A DNA stretch of 64,000 nucleotides from Kondoa malvinella (Eukaryota > Basidiomycota > Agaricostilbomycetes > Agaricostilbales > Kondoaceae), in the NCBI GenBank assembly GCA_039545315.1, contig BCIM01000010.1, positions 62,001 through 126,000 on the forward strand, in the 5' to 3' direction. Positions 1 to 9,595 of the stretch are shown here, piece by piece (position 1 is the first letter of the stretch; the number at the start of each line of letters is the position of its first letter). Below the pieces are notes generated by a model that saw only the letters and a list, made by a program, of their open reading frames with translations, was not told the origin of the DNA and ran no database searches. Position numbers and translations under genes: made by a program.

Positions 1-262
1 TACTGCCGATCTATATCGGTCAGAGTTGATAGAACTACGAGGGAGACTAGGGATGGATATATCAGATCTGGTAGGGATAAGCAAACCTTCAACGGCGGTT
101 AGTAGTTTGCCTATCAGTGGAGCGAGTTCGTTGGGTTTGAACGGGGCAAGAGAGATGGAAACGGCGCAAACTACCCCTTGCGGGAGTTATGGTCAGACGA
201 CCGGTCCACCGCCGCCTAGTCTTGCGAGCTCTTTTGCTGATCAAGTCGGTCGTTTCCTATGA
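1..262 (+). CDS. C-terminal end of an unidentified protein (cut by left edge)
   Basis: An open frame enters from the left edge in frame 2 and ends at a TGA at 260-262. It gives about 86 residues rich in Ser, Gly and Pro, ending in PPPPSLASSFADQVGRFL. There is a short charged helical start (YRSELIELRGRLG), then low-complexity sequence. Composition suggests the disordered tail of a larger regulatory protein. No domain is recognisable, so no function is given. Confidence 0.45.
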   Translation, partial: TADLYRSELIELRGRLGMDISDLVGISKPSTAVSSLPISGASSLGLNGAREMETAQTTPCGSYGQTTGPPPPSLASSFADQVGRFL

Positions 263-272
263 CATGTTAGTT

Positions 273-294
273 AATCTGATCATTAGATCAGATT
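273..294. repeat. Perfect 9-bp inverted repeat just after a stop codon
   Basis: The arms AATCTGATC and GATCAGATT are perfectly complementary and separated by the 4-nt loop ATTA. The hairpin lies 11 bp after the stop codon of the left-edge gene, so in the mRNA it would form a stem in the 3' untranslated region. It could also be a palindromic protein-binding site. The role is inferred from position only. Confidence 0.5.
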
Positions 295-523
295 GGTTTC
301 TGGCCACAAAGCAACAGAAGAATAGCAGAATCAGGGACGTTGGAACGAAGAGGTAGAGCAAGGCAACTTTCAACAAGCAGTAAAGAAGTAGAAGAAACAG
401 AACAAGAACAAGATGGGCATTTGGGCAACATGTCGCTTCCTAGATCACCAGTTTAGTTTTCATTCATACACCCGCATACATATACCTTGCATAAGAAATA
501 ACCGTTTTCACAATTTCGCCTTT

Positions 524-1802
524 TTATCCCTCGCTTTGTTCACGCTGAGCTGTAATTATGCATTGAGCTAGTTCACCAGCCCAAAAAGGAAAAAGACCGA
601 CTGGTAAAGCCCAAGCGAATTGTGTGCACCTGGCCAAACAAACTTGTTCTTGCCTCCAATTCCCCTTTTCCCTGTCTGGCGCTGGAACAGTCCAGACTTC
701 GACCGTGCAATCGTGTCTTCCTTCTTCTAGGAAACTACCTTTGGCATAGAGGAAGACTTTGGTTTTGTGGTATTTCGAATCATCTACCCTAGACATGTAT
801 TGTAGATGCTGTGTCAACGTCGTCAGCTCAAACAAAAGTTATCAATGTACGGAACACATACGATTGACATGGTCGGGTACCACCTTTTTCAGATATCACT
901 TTAAAAGTGGCATGTAGTGTATGCTTGCGAGCTCACCATTCTCCTTCAGCGCCAGCCATGAGTTCCGGCGCGTTCTTGAACAGATCTAGACGGGAATAAG
1001 CGTCCGCACATGTACTGCCAGACCAGGCTGAACTCACCACCAGCAAACGCCAACATGCTATCTTGCCATTTCTCATCCCGCAGCAGTTCGAGGTAAGCGC
1101 CCCATTCCAGACCACCTGAATGTCTTTCGTCCGGTTTATTCAATTTTGACTGGTTGGCAGCGATGAAGGAAGGATCTTCAGACCAAGACATGTTTGGTTT
1201 GAAAGGGGAAAGTTTCGAGCCTAGTTCTGTTGGTTTTAGTTCGGAAGGTAGGTGCAAAGTTGGAATGTAGCGCGCTTGAGCTGATGGTGGTAGAAGGGAG
1301 GTCTTGATGTCTGTTGGTAGCGAGACGGGCGGGATAGAAGTGAAGATGAGCTGGGCAGAGATGGTGACTTTACCCTAAAGCATACGTCAAGACATGAAGC
1401 AGACTCAGAGAGCTTCAACATACATGCTGCACCATCTCAGCTAGCAAGTTGGTAAACTGTCGCCCGCTCTTGATGACGGTCACATTGATGCGCGTTTTCG
1501 GTTCACAAGTGTTTGCGACCAGGTATTGAGCGGAAACAGACGCTGGATGAGGGTGCAAAGTACTCTTCTGATGCTGACAGCAAGCTTCTACTATGCACGT
1601 CAAGGAATAACCGCCTTGAGGGACGCTGTATTTCACATGGATTACCCTGAACAGCTACTAGGACAGCAGTGAAGGGACTCACGAGCCTATAGCCCATTCT
1701 TTAGGCATAGAAGGTCTTTTGTAGACAGAGACTGGAGGGACAGCTTGAGTTGTATAGGCATCTGAGCGCGAAACATGGGTAACCAGTCAAATCAAAGGAC
1801 AT
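524..1802 (-). CDS. Thioesterase-like superfamily protein (double hotdog, 4HBT_3 type)
   Basis: The spliced product reads like a fungal TesB-type acyl-CoA thioesterase with two hotdog domains. The first hotdog shows KEWAIGSVIHVKYSVPQGG, then HPHPASVSAQYL and VTVIKSGRQFTNL, which is the usual HPdP...GR.f pattern. The second half has LAFAGDLFKNAPELMAGAEG then EWWYPTM after two introns, and GRHDCTVEVW near the C-terminus, as in 4HBT_3 members. The start is ATG at 1802-1800; reaching the conserved frame from it needs a 22-nt intron (1762-1783). The next intron is 36 nt. Expected role is hydrolysis of acyl-CoA thioesters in cytosol or peroxisome; the substrate is unknown. It is divergent from the Fic-fold gene and belongs to the metabolic block at 0.5-13.8 kb. 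Confidence 0.78.
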
Positions 1803-2150
1803 TTGACGAGACGAGCAAAGGCGAACAGTCAAATTCGATGGCACTCTTCAAAGTCATGCTGGACTGCTGTCTGGATGCGTGCCTTATCGCTACGAGCGTT
1901 TCGCAGCGGTTGTATTGTGTCAAGAGAATATCCGGGGAAGTTGCTTGCTCCCAGTCGACGAGCTCATTTCCCTGCACAGCTACTATACTGTTCTCATAAT
2001 TCAACATGGCTGTCTCAACAGATCCAAACCGAGACTGGAATGTCGTCGCTTCGAGGGCGAACTTGTTTGCTGGGCCTCTTCTTTGACAGAAGCCTTTTCG
2101 CCTTTCTAATCGCTTGCCTGTATTGCTGTATCTGTATGCATCTGCCTGAC

Positions 2151-3184
2151 ATGATGGCCACGCGTGTCAATGTCGCTGGCATCGAGCTCGCTTCTCCACC
2201 CATCCAGCCCTCTCCAAGTCGCGATGACCGGCATTTCCTCTTCCGCTATCCATTACACTCGAGCGTGACGAATCGATACGGCGCTCAGCTGGACCAGGCG
2301 CTCGACTATCGCGACGTTGTAATCGGTCCATACAATGCACAAGATCCGTTCCGGCTTTGGCAACTGAACCGCTTTGTGACTGGTGGTGTCAACGGAGGAT
2401 ATGATGATTGTGCAATGGAAGAGCACATGTTGGCAAAAGTGACATCGTCGGTCATGGCGGATGAGACTCTGGCTGCTCCGGGTCCAGTGAGTTCTTGTCA
2501 TTTCGATCAGCCGATACTGATGATTGCCCAGGCTTTTTCCAGGCTACAGCCAAGCCTGTCTAGCAGCTTCTCAGCTAGGCTTCACTATCAGGCGCAAGCA
2601 AGCCTTTCGTGACGGAAATCACCGGACGGCTCTCCTAGCCATCATCCACCTTCTCGCTCAGTACGATCTACAACTCGATAGCAAGACCAACTTTGTCTGT
2701 ATCTACAACTCTCTTTCTGCAAAGCATCTTTTCGTATCAGCTCGAGAGCCGACGCAAATAGATGAGAATTGCTTGACTGTTCTGCAAGGCTTTGAGACAG
2801 CTTGGCTTGGGACACAGCTGTGGCAGAGCTACAAGCCTACCTGCACAACCGTACGCTGATTTAGATCTCTTGCTCAACTGAGCGCTCAGTATTTAGTAGA
2901 TATCGTTAAAGTCGCCAACGCATCGGTACTTAAGCAGCAATCAGAAGACATCCGAGATCTACCTTATCATCTATCTCGCGCTCTTCAAGTATCAGATCAT
3001 CTAGCTTGCTCGAGCTTAGACGATGCTTTGATCGACTATCGCAAGCTCACTCCAACGGAAAAAGTTGAGCTGGCCAGTCATGTCCCGCTTTTGCATCTCG
3101 GTAGACCAGGAAGAATGAACAGTAGACCTTGCACAGATAGGTGGAGGCTGTCGAAGCGGTGGAGAGACTTTACTCCTTTGCGGT
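2151..3184 (+). CDS. Fic/Doc-fold domain protein with altered catalytic motif
   Basis: The first exon starts at ATG ATG (2151) and encodes about 115 residues, ending near LAAPG at a GTGAGT donor. After an intron, a helical stretch leads into KQAFRDGNHRTALLAIIHLL, the core of the Fic/Doc family (consensus HPFxDGNxRTA). The downstream ELQAYLHN and a further exon (VKVANASVLKQQSEDIRDLP) follow a 46-nt intron at about 2851-2896. Fic proteins transfer AMP or other phosphate-containing groups to hydroxyl side chains. Here the motif's first residue, normally the catalytic His, is Gln (CAA at the His position), so transferase activity is doubtful. The Asp-Gly-Asn anion-binding part is kept. The last exon joins, and the stop at 3182-3184, are uncertain. 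It may be of bacterial ancestry; this is inference. Confidence 0.68.
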
Positions 3185-3284
3185 GAAGTAGTACGCGCCA
3201 CATGAGCGGCAAGAGTACAATCAAAGTATGACCAATGCATGGGAATTGGTACAACACCGGCTTGAGACCCTCGAATAACAAAAG

Positions 3285-4355
3285 CTACTGAGCAGTCCAA
3301 CCTCCGTCAACGGACATGATTGATCCAGTAACGAAAGATGCAGCGGTAGACGAAAGCCACTAGACCAAACATTAGTAATCACGCGGAGGCCTCAAAGAAC
3401 CGGGCTTACTAGGCAAGACTCTGCAATCTCTTCTGGGTGTGCAAAGCGTCGCATTTCCTGCATGGTCAAATAGCTAGCCTCATGTCAGCGGGTATGCTTG
3501 CCGGTCGACCTGAATACTCACTTCTTCTCGGCCATCTTCAGGTCATAGCCTGGCGTTTGCAAGATAGGTGTCCAGGTAATGCCAGGGCAGACGGCCTATT
3601 TATCCGTCAGTGCAGGAAGTGCCAAAAGCAACACACTCACATTGGCTCTGATTCCAGTGCTTCCGTTCTCAAGAGCAATTGTCTTGATCAGACCGGTAAC
3701 AGCATGTTTCGAAGCGACTGGCAAACTACCGTCAGCCCAAAGGGTCAGTATCTGGAGAACGCGAATTACCATATGGACCGAAAAGCTTGCAACCAGCAAC
3801 ACCCAGAGCAGACGCAATGTTGACAATACTGCCACGCTCTTTGACTTGACCCAATGTCTCGCCGTTGTCACGCACAACCCTCGCTTCTTGTTGAAGCATT
3901 TGTTTGAGAAAGTACTTGTCCAGCAGGAACAGGCCGTAAGAGTTGACAGCGTTGACTTGCACAAACTCTTCATCTTCAATATCTTGCAACAAACGCGTAG
4001 GACCGCTTATACCAGCCGTGACTATGAGGTAGTCAATTCGGGCGTGCGTTTCGACGCAAGCTTTGACTAGCGCCTGGACGCTTTCCGGTTTGGTGATTTC
4101 GACCTCGAGGAAAGTGATCTGACCAAGAGAGAGCTCTTTGCCTTCTTTAACGACTGCAGCGCCAAGATCCTATCATGCCGTGAGTGTGCTTGCCTTGACG
4201 AAGCTGAAGTGACATACCTTTGAGCGGTCGGCAACAATAACATTGTCTCCTCGCTTGAGTGCTCCAAGCACAACAGCACGTCCAATACCGCTTGCGCCTC
4301 CAACGACTACCGTAGTTGAAGTGTGTTGGGAGCCGTTTGTACCATTTGCGACCAT
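3285..4355 (-). CDS. Short-chain dehydrogenase/reductase (SDR)
   Basis: The start at 4355 gives MVANGTNGSQ followed by the Rossmann strand VVVGGASGIGR, the SDR cofactor glycine motif. Further motifs are DYLIVTAGISG (NAG-like), GSIVNIAS with the catalytic Ser, and YVASKHAVTGL with the YxxxK catalytic pair. The end reads AVCPGITWTPIL, then WLSSTAASFVTGSIMSVDGG WTAQ, the classic SDR C-terminus. Five short introns (about 45-60 nt) all have GT-AG ends and restore one frame. Length is about 280 residues, typical for the family. It catalyses NAD(P)-dependent oxidation or reduction of an alcohol or carbonyl; the substrate is not predictable. It is divergently arranged with the SnoaL-like gene, with about 275 bp between starts, suggesting a shared promoter. 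Confidence 0.9.
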
Positions 4356-4630
4356 GTTGCTTTTGTCAAGGATTTGAATTGAAGAAGAGAACGATAAAGA
4401 TCAGAGAAAGCGCCAGAGAACGACAGAAGCCGTGCTAGCAAGTCTCGGAATCAGGGCGCACTTCGGACATGGTTTCGCGCTGCCTCCGTGTGGGCTTGCA
4501 TCATGCTTTGGCTGCCTTCTTGGATGGCCTGTACTGCTCTATAGGACTTGCGACAGCGCTTGATCAGGTCCAGAGGTATTTGCGACTTTGACATGGGCGT
4601 TTCCTGGCTGAATATTGTGAATGCCAGAAA

Positions 4631-5482
4631 ATGTCGTATGAAACGCTGAACGAGCAAGTACAGCAGCTGCAGAAGACGGTCACGCGTCTACAGGTATGTA
4701 TGATGTGTCTGAGCTGTCCCTGTTCAGTGATGAGACATCTTAACAGGACAAGCTAGACATCTATGAATTCATCAATGGCAAGTTTCGCACGTTTCGGAGT
4801 GGATACTAGCTGAACCTGCCCCAGGCTATACTGTGATCCATGATGAAGCCTGCAATCGCGATGCGCCGAATGTCAAAGATGCTCAGATGCGTTGGCAGAA
4901 CCTCTTCTGCGAGGACGGTGTAGCGACCTATCCCTTTGGTTCGCATGAAGGACGTGAAGGTAAAGCACAGTGGGCCTTTGGGTGAGTCATGTTACAGCTT
5001 GCTTGTGCCATCTGATGTGTGCTCTTAGATCTGTAAATTACTTTGTTGGTCATGTCGGGACCTTGCCAAAGCACTTCTGATGACAGAGCAGGCGACTTGT
5101 CAATGTCTAAATAGCAACATACTCATCGAGAAGCTCAACGACACCGAAGCTTCTGTGCACTCAAACATCGCTGGTCAGTAATTGCTTCGATCGGCAATGG
5201 CGTGCTGATGTACTTTTGCAGCATGGTGGACTACGGATCTCAAAGACAAGGGAAAGCACTTCAGCGAGGGGTAAGCGAGCAGTCATCTTCATGCTTTGTA
5301 CCGCTCAACAGTAGGATTCAGCGGCTACTACAAATGGAAGCTTCGTAAAGTCCCCGAAAAGGGCTGGAAGATTGCCAACGTCTATCTGTACGTGTACAAT
5401 ACTGACAGCAGTGAGCCACTCTCAATGATTGTCGTCTGCAGCGAAATCCTATGGACTGCTGGCGAGGATCCGTCAGGCGTAA
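4631..5482 (+). CDS. SnoaL-like (NTF2-fold) domain protein
   Basis: Starts MSYETLNEQVQQLQKTVTRLQ, a short coiled coil, then DKLDIYEFINGYTVIHDEAC and TYPFGSHEGREGKAQWAFG, as in SnoaL/NTF2-like enzymes. Further exons give NILIEKLNDTEASVHSNI, AWWTTDLKDKGKHFSEGG and YYKWKLRKVPEKGW, ending ARIRQA. The fold is used by small dehydratases, cyclases and isomerases. The intron at 4778-4824 appears to have a GC donor (GCAAGT). The region 4981-5114 can be read as one 130-nt intron or as two introns with a small exon, so that join is uncertain. Its position between an SDR gene and an MFS pump gene fits a tailoring or catabolic role. Confidence 0.8.
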
Positions 5483-5749
5483 GCGAGTGAGAAGCTCTTC
5501 TCGCCGTGCTGATCTGGATCGATCAGGTTGGTCCGAAAGCTGCGGAGTGATATCAAATGAAGGCATACGCTTTACAATTGCATGTTTTCTTTAAATGCAC
5601 AGTCGTGATTTTGAAAGTGCGCTGCAAAGTACAATTGCGCTACTGTGCTTCAGACAGGAGTTTCGACATCATCACAGAGCTAGCAAAGCTTGGACTGATC
5701 AATCCTGTTGAACGATAATTGGCCATTTTGCAATAAAAGATACTTTGAA

Positions 5750-8475
5750 CTACAAAACGTGACGCCGAGTTGGGTCTTCGTCCAACTCGGCTGTACCCTT
5801 CTCTGCGTCGACAGCTCTCTCCTGCTGCATCTCCACCTCGGGAACCGGCTTCTCGTGTCTGACCTTGCTGAGATCCACTGGCAAGTGATCGGTCTTGAGG
5901 TGGTGCGAAACGTCCTACAAAAGAGTATCAGCCTAGGTGCTGGCGATCAGCTATATACCTACAATAGTAAAGTAAGACGCGACCAAAGCCAAAACACTGA
6001 AGGGAATGGTGATCTTTGATGCATGTCAGTTGATCTGGAATGGTTCATGTCGGAAAGAAGACCTACCAAGTACACAATTCGGTAGGCGTAAGCAGAGCCA
6101 TCTAAGCTGGCGTTGGACTATGGGCAAGTCAGCACAGCAGGAACAAGATGAATAGACGCCTTACGATGATTCTTTGAGCAGCAGCGGTCATACCAGGGAT
6201 TTGGCTGATAGCTGCAGCATCATTTGCTACGAAAGCCGGCACGAGGACAGAGAGCGCTTCTCCAGTGAACCCAAGGTCTCTTGCAGCGTTGGTTATGTAC
6301 TCTGGAATGGCGGTGCTGCTTTTGTTGGTCAATACGGCGACATAGATGCTGTCAAGGGATTCAGCTTGAACACGACGTGATGCAGAACCTAACGCACGCT
6401 ACTGCAATAGCTCCTCTGTGCAACAGGTCAGCCCAGAGCTTGATAGACGAAAGCAATAAAATTACCCTGCATTTCTCAAAGAGGTCGCTACACAAGTAGC
6501 AACTCCAATGTCCTTCTCGCTCGTCGAGAATTGCACGTTGAGATACGAGAGGTTCATTATCCAGATGAAAGGCAGATTGGCGATAAAGATAACGATCAGG
6601 GCTGCCGTTTTGCTGGATCTTGTCATCGCAGCCATGCAGCCGTATCCGACCAGCTGGATCACATTGGCGACCACCAGCTGCCATCTAGTGCTGCCGAGGT
6701 ATGGTACCAAAAAGCCACCGATCACTACACCACCGAGCAGAATACCGGCACCTTGTGTCTGTCGACAATTGTGAGCTAGCCAATCAGCTTGCGAGGAGTC
6801 CATTGACTTACGAGAACGAGAGGGCCGACCATGAGCGGGTCATCGGTATAGAACAAAGCCACCTGACCTAGAAGATCGAATCAGTACGGTTGATTTGATC
6901 TGTAGAGGAGTAGTACCAGGCCAGAGGACCACGCCAGAGAAGAAGACCATGCCCGCAACAAAAGCAACGACTGTTGACGTAAGTTAAGGGCCCTTCGGAC
7001 TACAAGCACGCAGACTGACCGACACTGTTGGTGAACCCGCGCCAATTGTTCTTGAACAGGCGAGGTGGGCATAGCGCATTATCGCCGACTTTCCGCTCCC
7101 AGAAGATGAATGCCACCAAAGTGAGAAAGCCTAATATAGTAGGTAGATAGGTGTGAATGTCCTGACATCGCTATCAGTATGTGACTTATCGCATCACCAG
7201 CATCGCTCACGGTCCAATCGTACAGACCGCTGCCGTAGATGACACCGATCAAGAAAGTGGATAATCCGGCAGACCACTGATAAGTAAGTAAGTCAAATAC
7301 AGAATTCGAAGACAACAGAGCTCACAAGCGCTAGACCTATCCAATCAATGTCTTTGACTTCTTGCATCCTCGTCTTGCCGTTGTTTATTGGGTGAGATGG
7401 AGGGAAGTAGAAGAAGAAACACAGAGCTAGACCAATTGCGGATTGTAGCACTCCGAACCTGTTTTAGCATTAGCTTCGATCACTACATATCAGTCTCCGT
7501 GCATACCAATAGATCCATTTGTAGGTGCTCTCTGCAGTACAGTGAGAACCAATCACCCGAACATGGACATATGCTTACTTGCAATGATGAGACGACCTAA
7601 TAAATGCGTCATTGTAAGCAACTTATCTGTCAGCATCACATCACTTACTGATGGAATTGCCGCCGAAGTATCCAAATGGAGCAATGGACAATTCCAGAAA
7701 GGCAATCGCAGCTGCCCTATACTTGTTGGGCACAATTTCCGCTCCCTGATTGACAGAGTGAGATACCGTTAAGTACTAAGGGAAAGAGCGTACCGCAGCT
7801 AATGCAAGGTTTGCCATACCTCCAGCTAGACCGCAAAGAATTGTACCGCCGATAAGCACTGAGAATCGATTTGCTACACCACCCATGAGAGATCCAAGCA
7901 AGGCCAAAACATTGCAAGCAATGAAGAAGTATCGGCGACCGAAGACATCTTTCGACAGGTCTAAGGATACTTGTTCATAGAGCTGAAAAACTACACACCA
8001 GAGAAGCGACCAGCTACTATGTCCTTAGATCTTTATGTCCGTCATCAAAAAGAAGCACTTACCGATCAAGCATGTCACAGAGCAGCCTAGTGTCCATGCG
8101 CTGGATACCCAGGCATACTGAGCCAGGCCAGAAGGACCAAAGTTGCCAGCGATATCGGCAGAAACATACTACAAGACTGTCAGGCTTCTCAGGACATTAC
8201 CAAATAGCACGTACGGCAGTCATATCAGCCCTGTCGAAGCATTAGAATGCGTTGATAAAAGGCTGCGGTAACTCACGTTACAGCCAACTGCATTCCGTAC
8301 GTGAACGCGAGCTATCAAACGATCAGTCAAAGACATATTGAACAAAGAGAAACAGCAACATACTGCAACGAGTGCCAGCTGAAGTGACTATTTTAGCAAA
8401 AGACAGCAAGCGGAAGCAATGCAGACATACGAAAGTCATACTGGACGCAAAGCGTTCCCTCATTGCGTCTAACAT
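5750..8475 (-). CDS. MFS efflux transporter, TRI12/siderophore-type
   Basis: The start at 8475 (MLDAMRERFASSMTF) is followed by many small exons with hydrophobic helices such as SAWTLGCSVTCLI, GGVVIGGFLVPYLG and AALIVIFIANLPFIWIMNL. The C-terminal part has RDLGFTGEALSVLVPAF and QIPGMTAAAQ, patterns typical of the fungal trichothecene efflux pump/siderophore transporter family with about 14 helices. A polar cytosolic tail ends at the TAG at 5752-5750. There are roughly 15 introns, most of 40-55 nt. The protein should sit in the plasma membrane and export small molecules or transport iron chelates by proton antiport or symport. It lies divergently 196 bp from the Dabb gene, so shared control is likely. 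Confidence 0.85.
5764..5791. repeat. 10-bp perfect inverted repeat in the last codons of the MFS gene
   Basis: GCCGAGTTGG at 5764-5773 pairs with CCAACTCGGC at 5782-5791 across an 8-nt loop. It lies inside the polar C-terminal tail of the MFS pump, close to the stop. It may be a chance product of coding sequence or an mRNA stem near the 3' end. Confidence 0.45.
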
Positions 8476-8671
8476 CTTGAGTACCAATATCAAGGGATAA
8501 TTGAAAAGGAAGATGTGAGGGGCACCTCGCGAAACAACCCTCGCGGAGGTGTTGACGCGCCAGGTCCGTCATGTCCGACCCGGCCGAGAAAGCGGAACAT
8601 CTCCTGCAGAGTGACAGAACACCCCACAGAGCCTCTTTGTTTGTATAACCAGGCTGTCGTAATTGTCAAAC

Positions 8672-9189
8672 ATGTCGATCTGCCATCTTGTATTGTTCAA
8701 AATCCGTGAAGGCATCAAAGAGACAGATCAAGTGTATAAAGATTTCGACCAAGCGGTAGCAGACTTTCCGTGGGTTCAGCATGCACAGTCGCTTGAAATG
8801 TGCTGAAGTCTTGCGCAGAAAGAAGTACCGCGGGATTGTACATCAGTGGCAGTACGTCTACAGGGAAGTTCGCGCGAAACAAGCTTGACCAAGATATCAG
8901 AGGCAAAGCATTCAATGGGCCACATTCAAATGGCTGGTATGGGCCCAAAGGTACGTTCGTATGTTCCAAGACGCGATAGGACTGACAGCGCGACAGGCTG
9001 GGATTATTCGATCATGATGATTTTCGATTCCATGAGTGTAATTGATCATACCAGCTCATCAGGACAGTGTTGAACTATCTTCAGGCTCTTGAAGAGTTCA
9101 ACACGCATCCAGAGCATATCGAGATGAGCAATGTTCATTCTGAAGCGGTTTGCGATCGCAAAACAGGCAAGCGATACTGCTCAAGCTAG
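8672..9189 (+). CDS. Stress-responsive A/B barrel (Dabb) domain protein
   Basis: The start gives MSICHLVLFKIREGIKETDQ, the first strand of a Dabb ferredoxin-like barrel (H.VLFK). After introns, LEIGKAFNGPHSNGWYGPK and GWDYSIMMIFDSM follow, then ALEEFNTHPEHIEM, the tHPeH signature, ending RYCSS. The last intron is only 27 nt (9036-9062) and is fixed by frame. Between 8792 and 8905 the sequence can be one intron of about 113 nt or two short ones. Dabb proteins act as small homodimeric barrels; known members include polyketide cyclases such as olivetolic acid cyclase, but most are uncharacterised. Its neighbours (pump and regulator) suggest a role in small-molecule metabolism. Confidence 0.75.
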
Positions 9190-9595
9190 AACCAAGAGCT
9201 CAACTTCTTCTCTCTTATAGATCTTATGACGTTCGACTGGGTAGACGAAGCAGAGGACCGAGGTGTGAAACAGTGAAAGTCCTTTTGTTGGTGGAGTTGT
9301 CATGTCTGCAAACCGTATTCGAAATCTTGGCATAGTAGCGTCGCTTGAAGTACCGTCGCTAGTAGCTTGTGCTCCCTTCGAGCCATTGCGGCCATGCACA
9401 GACGGAATATACTTGAGCCATGCTCAGCTTGAGCCATTGGTTGCTCTGCGTGACGGTTAGTGCCTGTCGGCGATGACTCGTTAGACAGCATGGAATCCTC
9501 AGACAACGCAAGGCCTTTGAAGCGGCCTCGGAATGCGATAGAAGCGAGCGGGAGTTCATCTAGGTGACATCGAGAGTCGGCAGCTCTCTCGTGCA
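9190..9595. other. Intergenic region upstream of the Zn2Cys6 regulator
   Basis: About 400 bp between two genes on the plus strand. I see no convincing exon. It should contain the 3' end of the Dabb transcript and the promoter of the transcription factor gene. Confidence 0.5.

Noticed and set aside
4451..4657. Minus-strand frame of 68 codons (MLVQRFIRHFLAFTIFSQ...)
   Set aside because: It overlaps the start and first exon of the well-supported SnoaL-like gene on the other strand and shows no domain.
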